Of a stretch of DNA of 64,000 bases, positions 1 to 8,100 are shown one piece after another (positions within the stretch are counted from its first letter, which is position 1; every line of letters starts with the position of its first letter). This DNA comes from Xanthobacteraceae bacterium. GTDB taxonomy: Bacteria > Pseudomonadota > Alphaproteobacteria > Rhizobiales > Xanthobacteraceae. Location: assembly GCA_029266425.1 (NCBI GenBank), contig JAQSWY010000014.1, positions 1 to 64,000 on the forward strand. The letters are read 5' to 3'. A program made the position numbers and the translations under genes. The notes under the pieces were generated by a model. The model was not told where the DNA came from. It saw nothing but the letters and a program-made list of their open reading frames with translations, and did not search any database.

Positions 1-1
1 C

Positions 2-61
2 GTGTACCAAAACGGCACAGAATTCGGCTATAGCGGCCACTCGATTTATTCATTCAATTGA
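2..61 (+). CDS. Possible C-terminal tail of an upstream gene (partial)
   Basis: Reading from base 2, an open frame of 19 codons ends with TGA at 59-61 and gives a tail ending in GHSIYSFN. It stops about 50 bases before the next gene on the same strand. The stretch is too short to identify and could be chance. It is reported only because the window may cut a gene here. Confidence 0.3.
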   Translation: MYQNGTEFGYSGHSIYSFN

Positions 62-112
62 GCCACACTGTTTTGCGGTTCGGCTGCTCGCATCACGATC
101 GGGAGTGCCACC

Positions 113-1462
113 TTGAGTACGGATCACATCCTGACCTCGCCGGCGGCAGAAGCCGCGTCCCGGCGCGCGGGAGGGTCGGCAGTTCCCCGCACTGCAAGTC
201 CGTTCTGGCTCGGCATCGGTTGCGCGATCGCCTCGATCGTAGTGCTGGTGAGCCCGCTTGACCGCTATGGGCTATCGGCGCTGGATATCATCGCGCTTGC
301 CACGCTCGCCTATGCAGCGCCCGGCGTCATCTATGAGTATGTCCAGATTCACGGCCTGCGCGCGCCGGTGCTGACGCGCCCGCTCAGCGCCGCCGGCCTG
401 CGCTTTGCGCTGCTCAAGGCCTTCGGCTTTTCGCAGATCGTGCTTGCCGCCTATGTCGTCTATGCGTCGTTCCCCGAATACACCAAGGCCAACTACACGG
501 CCTTCCATGATGCCTTCACCACCTTCGGGCCAGCATTCCTGATCATCTCGGCGCTCTATTTCATCGCCTGCCAGATATGGCTGCCGGTGAAGCGGGACTT
601 TTATTGGTACATCGGTCGCTACAGCATCATCGTCTTCCTGGCGCGTGTATGGACGCGGATGCTGCTGCGCCGCTTCGCGCTCGCCTGGCTGGTGAAGCTG
701 TTCTTCCTGCCGATCATGATCGGATCGCTGTCCTACAGCGTCGAGTGGTTCGCCAGCCACCGCTTCGAGCTCGCCTTCTCGAGCTTCTATACGTTCTTCG
801 ACTATTATTGGGAGCTGGTCCTCGCCGTCGACGTGGTCCTTGCCATTGTCGGCTATATCTTCTCGCTTCGGCTGCTCGGCACCGCGGTGGTGGCGACCGA
901 CGAGACCTGGCGCGGCTGGGTGGCAACGCTGATCTGCTATTTTCCCTTCTCCGCCGTGCTCTATGGCAGCTATCTCACTTATGAGGAGGGTTATCGCTGG
1001 GGCAATGCGCTCGCCGGCATGCACATCCCTTATATCATGTACGGTCTCACCATCCTGTTCTTCCACACACTCTATCTCTCCGCGTCGCTGAATTTCGGCA
1101 TCCGCTATTCGAACCTCAGCCATCGCGGCATCCTCACCGACGGGCTGTTCCGCTTCACCAAGCATCCAGCCTATCTGTTCAAGAACATCGTCTGGTGGCT
1201 GGTCGGCATCCCCTTCATTACCACGGGAAGCTGGATCGACGCCCTGCACAACTGCGCCATCCTGCTGTGCGTGAACGCGGTCTATTGGTGGCGAGCGCGC
1301 ACCGAGGAATACAATCTGTCGCGCGATCCGGCCTATGTCGCCTATGCGCTCTCGATGAACGAGCGCAGCATCTGCCGCTTCATAGCCCGCCTGGTGCCGG
1401 CGCTCGCCTATCGGCCGCCGAAATTCCCCGATCCCTATCCGCCGATTGTCAGCTCACATTGA
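113..1462 (+). CDS. Isoprenylcysteine carboxyl methyltransferase-like membrane protein
   Basis: A 449-residue polytopic membrane protein, largely hydrophobic after about residue 35. The C-terminal third carries the pattern of the ICMT/PEMT-like membrane methyltransferase superfamily: FTKHPAYLFKNIVWW near residue 350, then RARTEEYNLSRDPAYVAY about 60 residues later. In that superfamily the His-Pro and Glu-Glu motifs bind S-adenosylmethionine. The substrate is unknown, and the long N-terminal membrane portion goes beyond the usual 200-residue enzymes. The start chosen is TTG at 113, which keeps the basic and polar N-terminus. It appears to be a single-gene unit ending in the hairpin at 1461. 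A role in lipid or isoprenoid methylation is inference only. Confidence 0.6.
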   Translation: MSTDHILTSPAAEAASRRAGGSAVPRTASPFWLGIGCAIASIVVLVSPLDRYGLSALDIIALATLAYAAPGVIYEYVQIHGLRAPVLTRPLSAAGLRFALLKAFGFSQIVLAAYVVYASFPEYTKANYTAFHDAFTTFGPAFLIISALYFIACQIWLPVKRDFYWYIGRYSIIVFLARVWTRMLLRRFALAWLVKLFFLPIMIGSLSYSVEWFASHRFELAFSSFYTFFDYYWELVLAVDVVLAIVGYIFSLRLLGTAVVATDETWRGWVATLICYFPFSAVLYGSYLTYEEGYRWGNALAGMHIPYIMYGLTILFFHTLYLSASLNFGIRYSNLSHRGILTDGLFRFTKHPAYLFKNIVWWLVGIPFITTGSWIDALHNCAILLCVNAVYWWRARTEEYNLSRDPAYVAYALSMNERSICRFIARLVPALAYRPPKFPDPYPPIVSSH

Positions 1463-1493
1463 ACGTGGAGACATCGCTCCACGTTCATCGTTT
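1461..1493 (+). terminator. Rho-independent terminator after the methyltransferase-like gene
   Basis: A perfect 10-bp stem, GAACGTGGAG (1461-1470) and CTCCACGTTC (1477-1486), has a 6-base loop and is followed by ATCGTTTTC. It begins at the stop codon of the upstream gene. Confidence 0.7.
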
Positions 1494-1595
1494 TCGATGA
1501 CAACCAACTGGAGCATGATGCCGGCACCTGCGACCGGTCCGGTGGCGTCATCCCGCAGTTCTACGATAGCAGCGGCATTGGGCGCCATTTCCGCC

Positions 1596-1675
1596 GTCAT
1601 GGCCGGGCGCGTCCCGGCCATCCACGGTTGCTCTACCGTCAAAGACATGGATGCCCGGGACAAGCCCGGCATGAC
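1596..1675. repeat. Family A palindromic repeat (intergenic)
   Basis: This copy opens with GTCATGGCCGGGC and closes with the inverted GCCCGGCATGAC, with inner CATCCACG/ATGGATG arms. Related copies lie at 11742, 28903, 40410, 53766 and 55259. It separates the tail-to-tail methyltransferase-like gene and dhaK. Confidence 0.8.
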
Positions 1676-1734
1676 GGATCGGTGCTTCTGGTAATGGGAA
1701 TAACTCCCTCCCACGATAAGGCCCCCGGGAACCC

Positions 1735-2724
1735 TCACCGCCCCCACCTCAGCGCCGCGGTGTGCACCGGCGCATCCCACAGGCCGATCATCTCATCGGT
1801 GAGCGCGGTCACCGTCAGCGAGCATCCCGCCATGTCGAGCGAGGTGACGTAGTTTCCGGTCAAATGGCGCGCCACCTTCACGCCGTGCTTGTCCAGCACG
1901 CGGCTCGCCGCCTCCACCATCAGATAGAGCTCCATGAGCGGCGTGCCGCCGAAGCCGTTCACCAGCAGCAGGCACGGCGCCCCTCGGGCGGCCGGAAGAT
2001 CGGCCAGCACCGCCTCGAGCATTTCCTCGGCGATCATGTCAGCGCGCGCCAGGGCGACCCGGCGGCGGCCGGGCTCGCCATGGATGCCGACCCCCATCTC
2101 CATCTCGTCCTCGCCGATCACGAAGGTTGGCTTGCCGGCGGCCGGCACGGTGCAGGAGGTGAGCGCGACGCCCATGGAGCGCGTCGCCCGGTTCACCGCC
2201 TCGCCGAGCGCCACGAGATCGGCGAGCGGGCGGCCCTGCTCGGCGGCGGCGCCGACGATCTTCTCCACCACCAGCGTGCCGGCGACGCCGCGCCGCCCGG
2301 TCGACCAGGTGGAGGCCTCCACCGCGACATCGTCATCGGTGAGCACGCGCGCGACTTCGCGGCCGGCGATCTCCGCCGCCATCTCGAAGTTCATCACGTC
2401 GCCCTCGTAATTCTTCACGATGAACAGCGCGCCGGCGCCCTGCTCCACCGCTTCCACCGCCGCCGCCATCTGGTCCGGCGTCGGTGAGGTGAAGACCTGC
2501 CCCGGGCACGCCGCGTCCAACATGCCATAGCCGACGAAGCCGGCATGCAGCGGCTCATGCCCCGAACCGCCGCCGGAGATCAGCGCCACCTTGCCCGGGG
2601 TCAACTGACGACGGGCGACGAATTTGCGCTCCTCGCCGAGCGTGACGAGATCGGCGTGGGCACGGGCAAAGCCGTCGAGGCTCTCGGAGAGCACGGCCTC
2701 CGGCGCATTGATGAGCTTCTTCAT
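1735..2724 (-). CDS. dhaK: Dihydroxyacetone kinase subunit DhaK
   Basis: A 329-residue protein of the usual DhaK length. DhaK binds dihydroxyacetone (or a related short ketose) as a hemiaminal on a histidine and receives phosphate from ADP/ATP-loaded DhaL. The substrate-binding loop GGGSGHEP is at residues 51-58 and the covalent-binding His is H215 in GVGIHGEPGR. DhaL, an EIIA-type DhaM, HPr and enzyme I lie upstream on the same strand, so this is the PEP-dependent type and not the single-chain ATP-dependent kinase. It is the last gene of the operon, 54 bases after the HTH-like gene. Related kinases act on erythrulose and other short ketoses, so dihydroxyacetone is the default rather than a proven substrate. 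Confidence 0.93.
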   Translation of the reverse strand: MKKLINAPEAVLSESLDGFARAHADLVTLGEERKFVARRQLTPGKVALISGGGSGHEPLHAGFVGYGMLDAACPGQVFTSPTPDQMAAAVEAVEQGAGALFIVKNYEGDVMNFEMAAEIAGREVARVLTDDDVAVEASTWSTGRRGVAGTLVVEKIVGAAAEQGRPLADLVALGEAVNRATRSMGVALTSCTVPAAGKPTFVIGEDEMEMGVGIHGEPGRRRVALARADMIAEEMLEAVLADLPAARGAPCLLLVNGFGGTPLMELYLMVEAASRVLDKHGVKVARHLTGNYVTSLDMAGCSLTVTALTDEMIGLWDAPVHTAALRWGR

Positions 2725-2778
2725 TTGCGTCCTCCGATAGGGCGCACCTCTCCGGGCGCGTCCACGTTGTTCAATGGA

Positions 2779-3201
2779 TCAGGAAATATCCTCCGCCAGC
2801 CTGGCGAGGCGTGCGGCGAACTCGGCGACCATCTCGTCCACAGCATGGTTGCGGCGGGCATCGCCGAGATCCGGCACGGTGATGGAGATGACGCGGCGCT
2901 TCGGCGCGTCTCCGGCCTCCAGCTTGCGGCGCGCATGGGCCCGGCGATAGGCCTCGAGGAAGGTCTTCCGCTCGTCGAGCGAGAAGTGGCAGACCTCGAA
3001 GATGGTCTCGACATGCTGCGCCGGGATCGGCACCGGATACGACGGATTGGCGATCTGCGAGACGAAGGAGCGGTTCTTGCCCAGCGCCAGCGCCAGGCGC
3101 TGGCGCGTGCCGGAGGGCCGGTTGTCGAGCACGCGGCGCAGCACGCTCTTGTAATCCGCCACTCCCGCGCTCGGCCGCCCCTCGGGCGCCATCTCGTTCA
3201 T
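2779..3201 (-). CDS. HTH-like protein of the Dha-PTS operon, function unknown
   Basis: A 140-residue soluble protein. The central part (about residues 32-70: RQRLALALGKNRSFVSQI, then IPAQHVETIFEVC) looks like an XRE-type helix-turn-helix followed by a recognition-site-like helix, and the C-terminus is helical and charged. The ATG at 3201 was chosen because it overlaps the enzyme I stop as ATGA (3198-3201). Longer in-frame starts would run deep into that gene. It lies between enzyme I and DhaK, so it probably regulates or tunes the Dha phosphorelay. It is not DhaR (sigma-54 activator) or DhaQ. No function is established from the sequence. Confidence 0.75.
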   Translation of the reverse strand: MNEMAPEGRPSAGVADYKSVLRRVLDNRPSGTRQRLALALGKNRSFVSQIANPSYPVPIPAQHVETIFEVCHFSLDERKTFLEAYRRAHARRKLEAGDAPKRRVISITVPDLGDARRNHAVDEMVAEFAARLARLAEDIS

Positions 3202-4844
3202 TTGCCCGCTCCGCAGGCGCTGTCCGCCCCCTCGCCCACCCCCCTCCCGAGATCGATCGCGCGGATCGCCGCCTTGGCCGCGGCAAGCTGGACCGGCGCC
3301 ATGGAGAGGGTGCGCAGCCCGGCTGCTACGAGATGCGGGATGATGGCAGGCTCGCCGCCGGCATCGCCGCACAGGCTCACATCGCGACCGAGGGCGGCAC
3401 CACGCGCGGCCACCCGCGCCACCATGCGCAGCACCGCAGGATTCAGCGGGTCGGCGAGATAGGCGACATTGCCTATGTCGCGCGCCGCGGCGGTGATGTA
3501 CTGTGTCAGGTCGTTGGAGCCGATCGAGAAAAAATCGGCGTCGAAATCATCGATCGCGATCGCCGCCGCCGGCACCTCGACCATGATGCCGAGCGCCGGC
3601 TGCCGCGCCGGCACGCCGGCCGCGTCAAGCGCGGCGAGTTCCTCGCCCATCAGCCGGCGCGTGGCCTCGATCTCGTCCGGCACCGTCACCATGGGCAGCA
3701 TCACCTTCAGCGGCCCGAGCACTGCCGCACGCAACAAGGCGCGAAGCTGCACGCGGAACACGCCCTCCCGCTTCAGCGAGAGACGGATGCCGCGCACGCC
3801 GAGGAAGGGATTGCTCTCGCCATCCTCGGTCAGGCCGGGGATCGGCTTGTCGCCGCCGGCATCGAGGGTGCGGATGGTGACGGTGCGCGGCACGCCATCG
3901 CTCGCGGCCCATTCCACCAGGCGGCGATAGACATCGTATTGGCGCTCCTCGTCGGGCAAGGCGTCGGCGGCATGGAACAGGAACTCGGTGCGCACCAGGC
4001 CGATGCCGTCGCAAATCGCAGGGTCGAGACCGGAAAGCTCGTCCGGATCGGCGACGTTGATCAGCACGGCGATGGGCGTGCCGTCGGCCGTCACCGCCTT
4101 CTCCTTGAGCCCCGTGGCGGCAGCGGCGGCGCGCGCCTCATCCTCGCTGCGGCGGCTCTCGAAGGCGCGCCGCGTCTCCGGCGAGGGGTCGATCACCACG
4201 GCCCCGGCGGTGCCGTCGACCAGCACGTCGCCGGCGAGCCGCGCCGGATCGCCGCCGAGCCCGACGATCATCGGTATGCCGCGCGAGCGCGCCAGCATGG
4301 CGACGTGGCTGGTCGGGCTGCCGCCGGCCAGCAAGATGGCGCCGCCCTTCGACCAGTCCATGCCGAGGAAGCGCGAGGGCGGCAGGTCGTGCGCCGCCAC
4401 GATCCCGGACGTCGGCGCGCGCGCCGCCTCGCCGCTCAGCTCGGCCAGCACACGGTCGCGCACATCGGCGAGGTCGGCGGCACGGGCACGGAAATATTCG
4501 TCTTCCGCCGCCTCATAGCCGGCGATCTCGGCATTCAGCGCCGCGCGCCAGGCGTGGTCGGCGGGGATGCCGGCGCCGATGGCGTCGAAGGCGCCTTCGG
4601 CCAGCGCATCGTCCTCGATCAAGGCGAGTTGGAAGCCCAGCATGTCCGCTGCCTCGCCGCCGGCGTGCTCGGCCAGCGTGGCTATGTCGATGGCGGCGGC
4701 CTTGAGCGCAGTGCGCAGCGCCTCCGCCTCGTGCACCGGATCGCCGGTCGCCTGCCGCACCGCCGTCTGCGCGGCCAGCACCACCACCGGCCCGGCAGCA
4801 AGGCCAGGCGAGGCGCTACGGCCCTGCAGGCGAAGCTCACTCAC
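3198..4844 (-). CDS. PTS enzyme I (PEP-protein phosphotransferase) dedicated to Dha
   Basis: A 548-residue enzyme I, close to the usual 570. It takes phosphate from PEP onto a histidine and passes it to HPr. The phosphohistidine is H180 in GGSPTSHVAMLAR. The C-terminal PEP-binding barrel has SIGSNDLTQY and the catalytic cysteine in LCGDAGG near residue 491. In Escherichia coli the equivalent domain is fused, truncated, at the end of DhaM. Here it is a separate, near full-length gene that overlaps HPr (4841-4844) and the HTH-like gene by 4 bases each. No PTS permease is nearby, so the phosphate should end up on DhaM and DhaL. Confidence 0.9.
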   Translation of the reverse strand: MSELRLQGRSASPGLAAGPVVVLAAQTAVRQATGDPVHEAEALRTALKAAAIDIATLAEHAGGEAADMLGFQLALIEDDALAEGAFDAIGAGIPADHAWRAALNAEIAGYEAAEDEYFRARAADLADVRDRVLAELSGEAARAPTSGIVAAHDLPPSRFLGMDWSKGGAILLAGGSPTSHVAMLARSRGIPMIVGLGGDPARLAGDVLVDGTAGAVVIDPSPETRRAFESRRSEDEARAAAAATGLKEKAVTADGTPIAVLINVADPDELSGLDPAICDGIGLVRTEFLFHAADALPDEERQYDVYRRLVEWAASDGVPRTVTIRTLDAGGDKPIPGLTEDGESNPFLGVRGIRLSLKREGVFRVQLRALLRAAVLGPLKVMLPMVTVPDEIEATRRLMGEELAALDAAGVPARQPALGIMVEVPAAAIAIDDFDADFFSIGSNDLTQYITAAARDIGNVAYLADPLNPAVLRMVARVAARGAALGRDVSLCGDAGGEPAIIPHLVAAGLRTLSMAPVQLAAAKAAIRAIDLGRGVGEGADSACGAGK

Positions 4845-5164
4845 GCCGCCCCTCCCGTGCCCTCGCCGGCCGCCTCGGCCTCCTCCTCGTCGAAACGACG
4901 ATCGACGAGATCGACCAGCGCCGCCACCGCCTTGGCGGCATCCGCGCCGTGCGCGCGGAAATGGAGCGTCGCGCCCTTGCCGGCCTTCACCCGCATGATC
5001 TTCACCGGGCTCTTGGCGTCGACCCAGGGCCCGTCGGCCGCGAGCCCGACCTCGATGGCGGCGGCGAAGGATTTGGCGAGCTGCGTCAGCTTCACCGAAG
5101 GGCGGGCATGCAGGCCGACGGCATTGGTCAGCACCGCCTCACCCTTGATCTGCGCATGGCTCAT
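4841..5164 (-). CDS. HPr-family phosphocarrier of the Dha operon
   Basis: A 107-residue HPr-type protein. The phosphorylated His is H19 in GLHARPS. The segment around residues 50-62 (KSPVKIMRVKAGKGA) takes the place of the usual serine-46 region. It carries phosphate from the neighbouring enzyme I to the EIIA-type DhaM. It is longer than the usual 85-90 residues because of an acidic Glu/Ala/Gly-rich tail, which may be the remnant of a linker in an ancestral EIIA-HPr-EI fusion (inference). Its stop overlaps the enzyme I start. Confidence 0.9.
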   Translation of the reverse strand: MSHAQIKGEAVLTNAVGLHARPSVKLTQLAKSFAAAIEVGLAADGPWVDAKSPVKIMRVKAGKGATLHFRAHGADAAKAVAALVDLVDRRFDEEEAEAAGEGTGGAA

Positions 5165-5177
5165 CGGGCACTCCGTC

Positions 5178-5567
5178 TCATACCGGCGAAAGCTCTTCCG
5201 CCGTGCGCTTCACCACATCGAGCTTCGAGCCGCCCGACGCCTCGGTCGCGGCGATCACCGCGCCTTCGACGATCGGCGCATTGCAGATCACGATCCGCTC
5301 GCGTCGATTCTCGTCCATCATTTCGATCGCCATCTCGCTATTGGTCTCGGCACCGCCGAGATCCACCAGCACGGCGACGCCGGCTTCCGACCAGGCGGCC
5401 TCGATCGCCGCCATGATCGCGGCAACGTCCGTGCCAAGTCCGCCTTCGGCATTGCCGCCGGCAAAGGCCAGCGGCACCGCGTCGCCGACCATCTGCCGCA
5501 CCATGTCGGCGGCGCCCTCCGCCACCTTGGCCGAGTGCGAGACGATGACTATTCCCACGTTTGACAT
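5178..5567 (-). CDS. dhaM: DhaM EIIA-type phosphotransfer subunit
   Basis: A 129-residue stand-alone EIIA-mannose-like domain. The phosphoryl-accepting His is H11 in VIVSHSAK, and VDLGGAETNSEMA near residue 70 is the family signature. It hands phosphate to ADP bound on DhaL. E. coli DhaM is EIIA-HPr-EI in one chain. Here the three modules are three consecutive genes in the same order. It lies 13 bases before the HPr gene and 2 bases after dhaL. Confidence 0.92.
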   Translation of the reverse strand: MSNVGIVIVSHSAKVAEGAADMVRQMVGDAVPLAFAGGNAEGGLGTDVAAIMAAIEAAWSEAGVAVLVDLGGAETNSEMAIEMMDENRRERIVICNAPIVEGAVIAATEASGGSKLDVVKRTAEELSPV

Positions 5568-5569
5568 TC

Positions 5570-6184
5570 TCAGCCTTCCAGTACGTCGCAGGCGGCGGCG
5601 ATCATCAGCGAGGACGAACGCGCACCGGGATCCATATGGCCGATCGAGCGGTCGCCGAGGAAGGAGGCGCGTCCGCGCACCGCCTTCATCGGCACCGTGG
5701 TCTCGGCGGCGGCAAGGGCGCGCGCCTTGAGCCGCGCCGGCAGGTCGGCGCCCGAATTGCCGTCCCCTTGGCGCAGCTCGTCGAGCACCGGGGTCAGCAC
5801 GTCGAGCAGGGTCTTCTGCCCGGCCTCGGACTTGCCGCGCGCCCGCGTCGCCTCCAACGCGAGTTCGAAGGCGCGGGCGACGTCTTCGGCCGTCGGATCC
5901 GGCGGCAGCGTCTTGCCGAGCGTCATGAAGAAGGTGCCGTAGAGCGGGCCCGAGGCGCCGCCGACCTTCATCACCAGCTGCGTGCCGATGGCTTTCAGCG
6001 CATCCGGCAGCGGCTTTGCCGAGAGCCCGTCAATGTCGGACAGCACCGCCTCGAAGCCGCGTTTCATGTTCAACCCGTGATCCCCGTCGCCGATCGCCTG
6101 GTCGAGCGTGGTCAATTCCTCGGCGTGCGCGATCACGGTGTTCGCCACCGCCTCGATCAATTGCTTCTGCAATGCGGCGTCCAT
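5570..6184 (-). CDS. dhaL: Dihydroxyacetone kinase subunit DhaL
   Basis: A 204-residue nucleotide-binding subunit with the Mg-ADP site IGDGDHG at residues 31-37. It transfers phosphate from its bound nucleotide to the ketone on DhaK, and DhaM recharges the nucleotide. The ATG at 6184 was chosen because AAGGA lies 10 bases upstream and the length matches the family (about 210). Two further in-frame ATGs at 6217 and 6244 lie within a four-copy 11-bp tandem repeat and would add a peptide unlike DhaL. It is first of the Dha block, downstream of the TIM-barrel gene. Confidence 0.9.
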   Translation of the reverse strand: MDAALQKQLIEAVANTVIAHAEELTTLDQAIGDGDHGLNMKRGFEAVLSDIDGLSAKPLPDALKAIGTQLVMKVGGASGPLYGTFFMTLGKTLPPDPTAEDVARAFELALEATRARGKSEAGQKTLLDVLTPVLDELRQGDGNSGADLPARLKARALAAAETTVPMKAVRGRASFLGDRSIGHMDPGARSSSLMIAAACDVLEG

Positions 6185-6197
6185 GCTGTGCGTTTCC

Positions 6198-6241
6198 TTG
6201 AGCAATGCTTGAGCCATGCTTGAGCTAAGCTTGAGCCCAGC
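6198..6241. repeat. Four-copy 11-bp tandem repeat upstream of dhaL
   Basis: The plus strand reads TTGAGCAATGC, TTGAGCCATGC, TTGAGCTAAGC and TTGAGCCCAGC head to tail (consensus TTGAGCNNNGC). The array covers the last codons and stop (6225-6227) of the TIM-barrel gene and the leader of dhaL, and it creates the spurious upstream start codons of dhaL. Confidence 0.8.
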
Positions 6242-7073
6242 CATCGCTGACCGCGCGATAGCCCTTTCGATAGATGTCCGCTGACGAAGGAGCGAGGTCG
6301 CGCCACACCCGCGTCGCCGCTGCGAGCTCGGGGAGCGTGCGGCCGAACGCCTCGATGGTCAGCCAGCCGTCATAGCCGCCGCTCTTAAGTGCCTTGAAGG
6401 TGCCGGCGAGGTCGACATGGCCGCTGCCCGGAGTACCGCGGTCGTTCTCCGAAATGTGGACATGGGCGATGTGGCGGATATTCCGGCCGATCGCGCTGAC
6501 CGGGTCCTTCTCCTCGATATTGGCGTGGAAGCTGTCATACATGCCGGAAATTGCCGGGTGGGCCACCTCGTCGAGATAGGCCGAGAGGTCGTCCATGGTG
6601 TTGAGGAAATAACATTCGAAGCGATTGATCGCCTCGACAGCGAGAACCACCCCTGCCGCCTTCGCATGGTCGCCGACGAGATGGTGGAACTCGATCGCCC
6701 GCGCGCGTTCCGCGGCGTTCGGCGCGAAGCCACTGAAATGACCCAGCGTCGAATGCAATGGTCCGCACAGCACCCGCGAACCCATCGCCGCGGTGCAGTC
6801 GATCGCCCATTTCATGTAGTCGAGCGCCCTGGTCCGCTGCTCCGGGTCATCGCCAATCGGGTTCAGGTCGAGCGAGGGGATAATGGTGATCGCCGTCGCC
6901 TCCAGCCCCTCGCCCATGAGCACGCGGCCGAGCGCGTCGTAATAATGCGGCTTGCCGTCGAGCACCGGCACCTCGACCCCGTCATAGCCGGTGGTGCGCA
7001 GGTCCTCGAGGATGGCGCGGTGCTGCTCCCCGACCTTGGTCGTCCACAGCAGCATGTTGAAGCCGATCTTCAT
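6225..7073 (-). CDS. Sugar phosphate isomerase/epimerase family TIM-barrel protein
   Basis: A 282-residue xylose-isomerase-like TIM-barrel protein starting MKIGFNMLLWTTKVGEQH. Metal-binding positions are visible in VLAVEAINRFECYF (Glu), GMYDSFHANIEE (Asp and His) and AHVHISENDRGTPGSGHVD. The family isomerises or epimerises ketoses and inositols, much like D-tagatose or D-psicose 3-epimerase. GAGGGCGAAGTG lies just before the start at 7073, 10 bases after the ABC ATPase. It lies between the importer and the DHA kinase genes, so it probably converts the imported compound to a ketose that is phosphorylated or cleaved. The substrate is unknown. Confidence 0.8.
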   Translation of the reverse strand: MKIGFNMLLWTTKVGEQHRAILEDLRTTGYDGVEVPVLDGKPHYYDALGRVLMGEGLEATAITIIPSLDLNPIGDDPEQRTRALDYMKWAIDCTAAMGSRVLCGPLHSTLGHFSGFAPNAAERARAIEFHHLVGDHAKAAGVVLAVEAINRFECYFLNTMDDLSAYLDEVAHPAISGMYDSFHANIEEKDPVSAIGRNIRHIAHVHISENDRGTPGSGHVDLAGTFKALKSGGYDGWLTIEAFGRTLPELAAATRVWRDLAPSSADIYRKGYRAVSDGWAQA

Positions 7074-7083
7074 CACTTCGCCC

Positions 7084-8100
7084 TCACGCGCCGATCCGCC
7101 GGCCTTCGGCGTCGAAATAGAGCGGGCGCACGAATTCGACACCGACCCTGTCGCCGACGGAAAGCTCGAGGTCCGGATCGCCCAGCGTGACCAGTTCGCG
7201 CCCTTTCAGCGTGACGTGCAGATGGTTCTGGTCGCCGAGCCGCTCGATCCAACGCACCGTGCCGACGCCGTCCGCCTCGCCCGCCCTGGCGATGCGCACA
7301 TGCTCGGTGCGCGCGCCGATGGTCGCGGCCGCGTCCGGGGCCGGCACGTCCGGCAGCAGCGCGCGCGGCACGAGATTGATGCCCGGCTGGCCGAGCCGCT
7401 GCGCGACATGCAGGTCCACCGGGCTCTCATAGATCTCGCGCGGCGTGCCGACCTGCACGAGCCGGCCATTGTCGATGACGCCGATGCGCGAGGCCATGGT
7501 CATGGCCTCGATCTGGTCGTGCGTCACATAGAGGATGGTGGCCCCCAGCTCCTGCTGGATGCGCTTCAGCTCCAGCCGCAATTCCGAGCGCAGCTTGGCG
7601 TCGAGCGAGGAGAGCGGCTCGTCCATCAGGTAGATGGAGGGCTTGCGAACCAGCGCCCGGCCAATGGCGACGCGCTGCATCTGGCCACCGGAAAGCTGTG
7701 TGGCGCGGTTGGCGAGCTTGTCCTCTATATGGAGGAGCCGCGCCACCTCGCCGACCTTGCGCTTGATCTGGTCCTCCGCCACCCGCCGCGCCGGGGAGCG
7801 CAAGGGGAAGGCGAGATTGTCGAACACCGAGAGGTGCGGATAGAGCGAATATTGCTGGAACACGAAGGCCACGTCGCGCTCCGCCGGATTGACGAGCGTG
7901 ACATCCCGCCCGCCGATGGTGACGCGCCCGGCGTCCGGCTTCTCGAGCCCGGCGATAAGGCGCAGCGTGGTGGTCTTGCCGGCGCCGGTCGGACCGAGCA
8001 GCACGACGAGTTCGCCATCCCCGATGGTCAGCGAGATGTCGGACATGGCGGTGATGGTGCCGAACGTCTTGGTGACGCCTTCCAGCCTGACCTCAGCCAT
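7084..8100 (-). CDS. Carbohydrate/polyol ABC transporter ATP-binding protein (second)
   Basis: A 338-residue MalK/UgpC-type ATPase. Walker A is GPTGAGKTT, the signature is LSGGQMQRVAIGR, Walker B is IYLMDEPLSSLD and the switch His follows in YVTHDQ. The C-terminal third is a TOBE-type regulatory domain ending in FDAEGRRIGA. The ATG at 8100 was chosen because the protein then starts directly with MAEVRLEGVTKTFG. It overlaps the first ATPase by 8 bases. Two different ATPases per importer is the arrangement of the rhizobial glycerol-type ABC system (glpS/glpT), so they probably form a heterodimer. Confidence 0.92.
   Translation of the reverse strand: MAEVRLEGVTKTFGTITAMSDISLTIGDGELVVLLGPTGAGKTTTLRLIAGLEKPDAGRVTIGGRDVTLVNPAERDVAFVFQQYSLYPHLSVFDNLAFPLRSPARRVAEDQIKRKVGEVARLLHIEDKLANRATQLSGGQMQRVAIGRALVRKPSIYLMDEPLSSLDAKLRSELRLELKRIQQELGATILYVTHDQIEAMTMASRIGVIDNGRLVQVGTPREIYESPVDLHVAQRLGQPGINLVPRALLPDVPAPDAAATIGARTEHVRIARAGEADGVGTVRWIERLGDQNHLHVTLKGRELVTLGDPDLELSVGDRVGVEFVRPLYFDAEGRRIGA

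Noticed and set aside
3333..5564. A very long plus-strand open frame opposite enzyme I, HPr and DhaM
   Set aside because: High GC and codon bias leave the antisense frame open. The minus-strand genes have clear motifs and coupled starts, while the antisense protein shows no recognisable domain.
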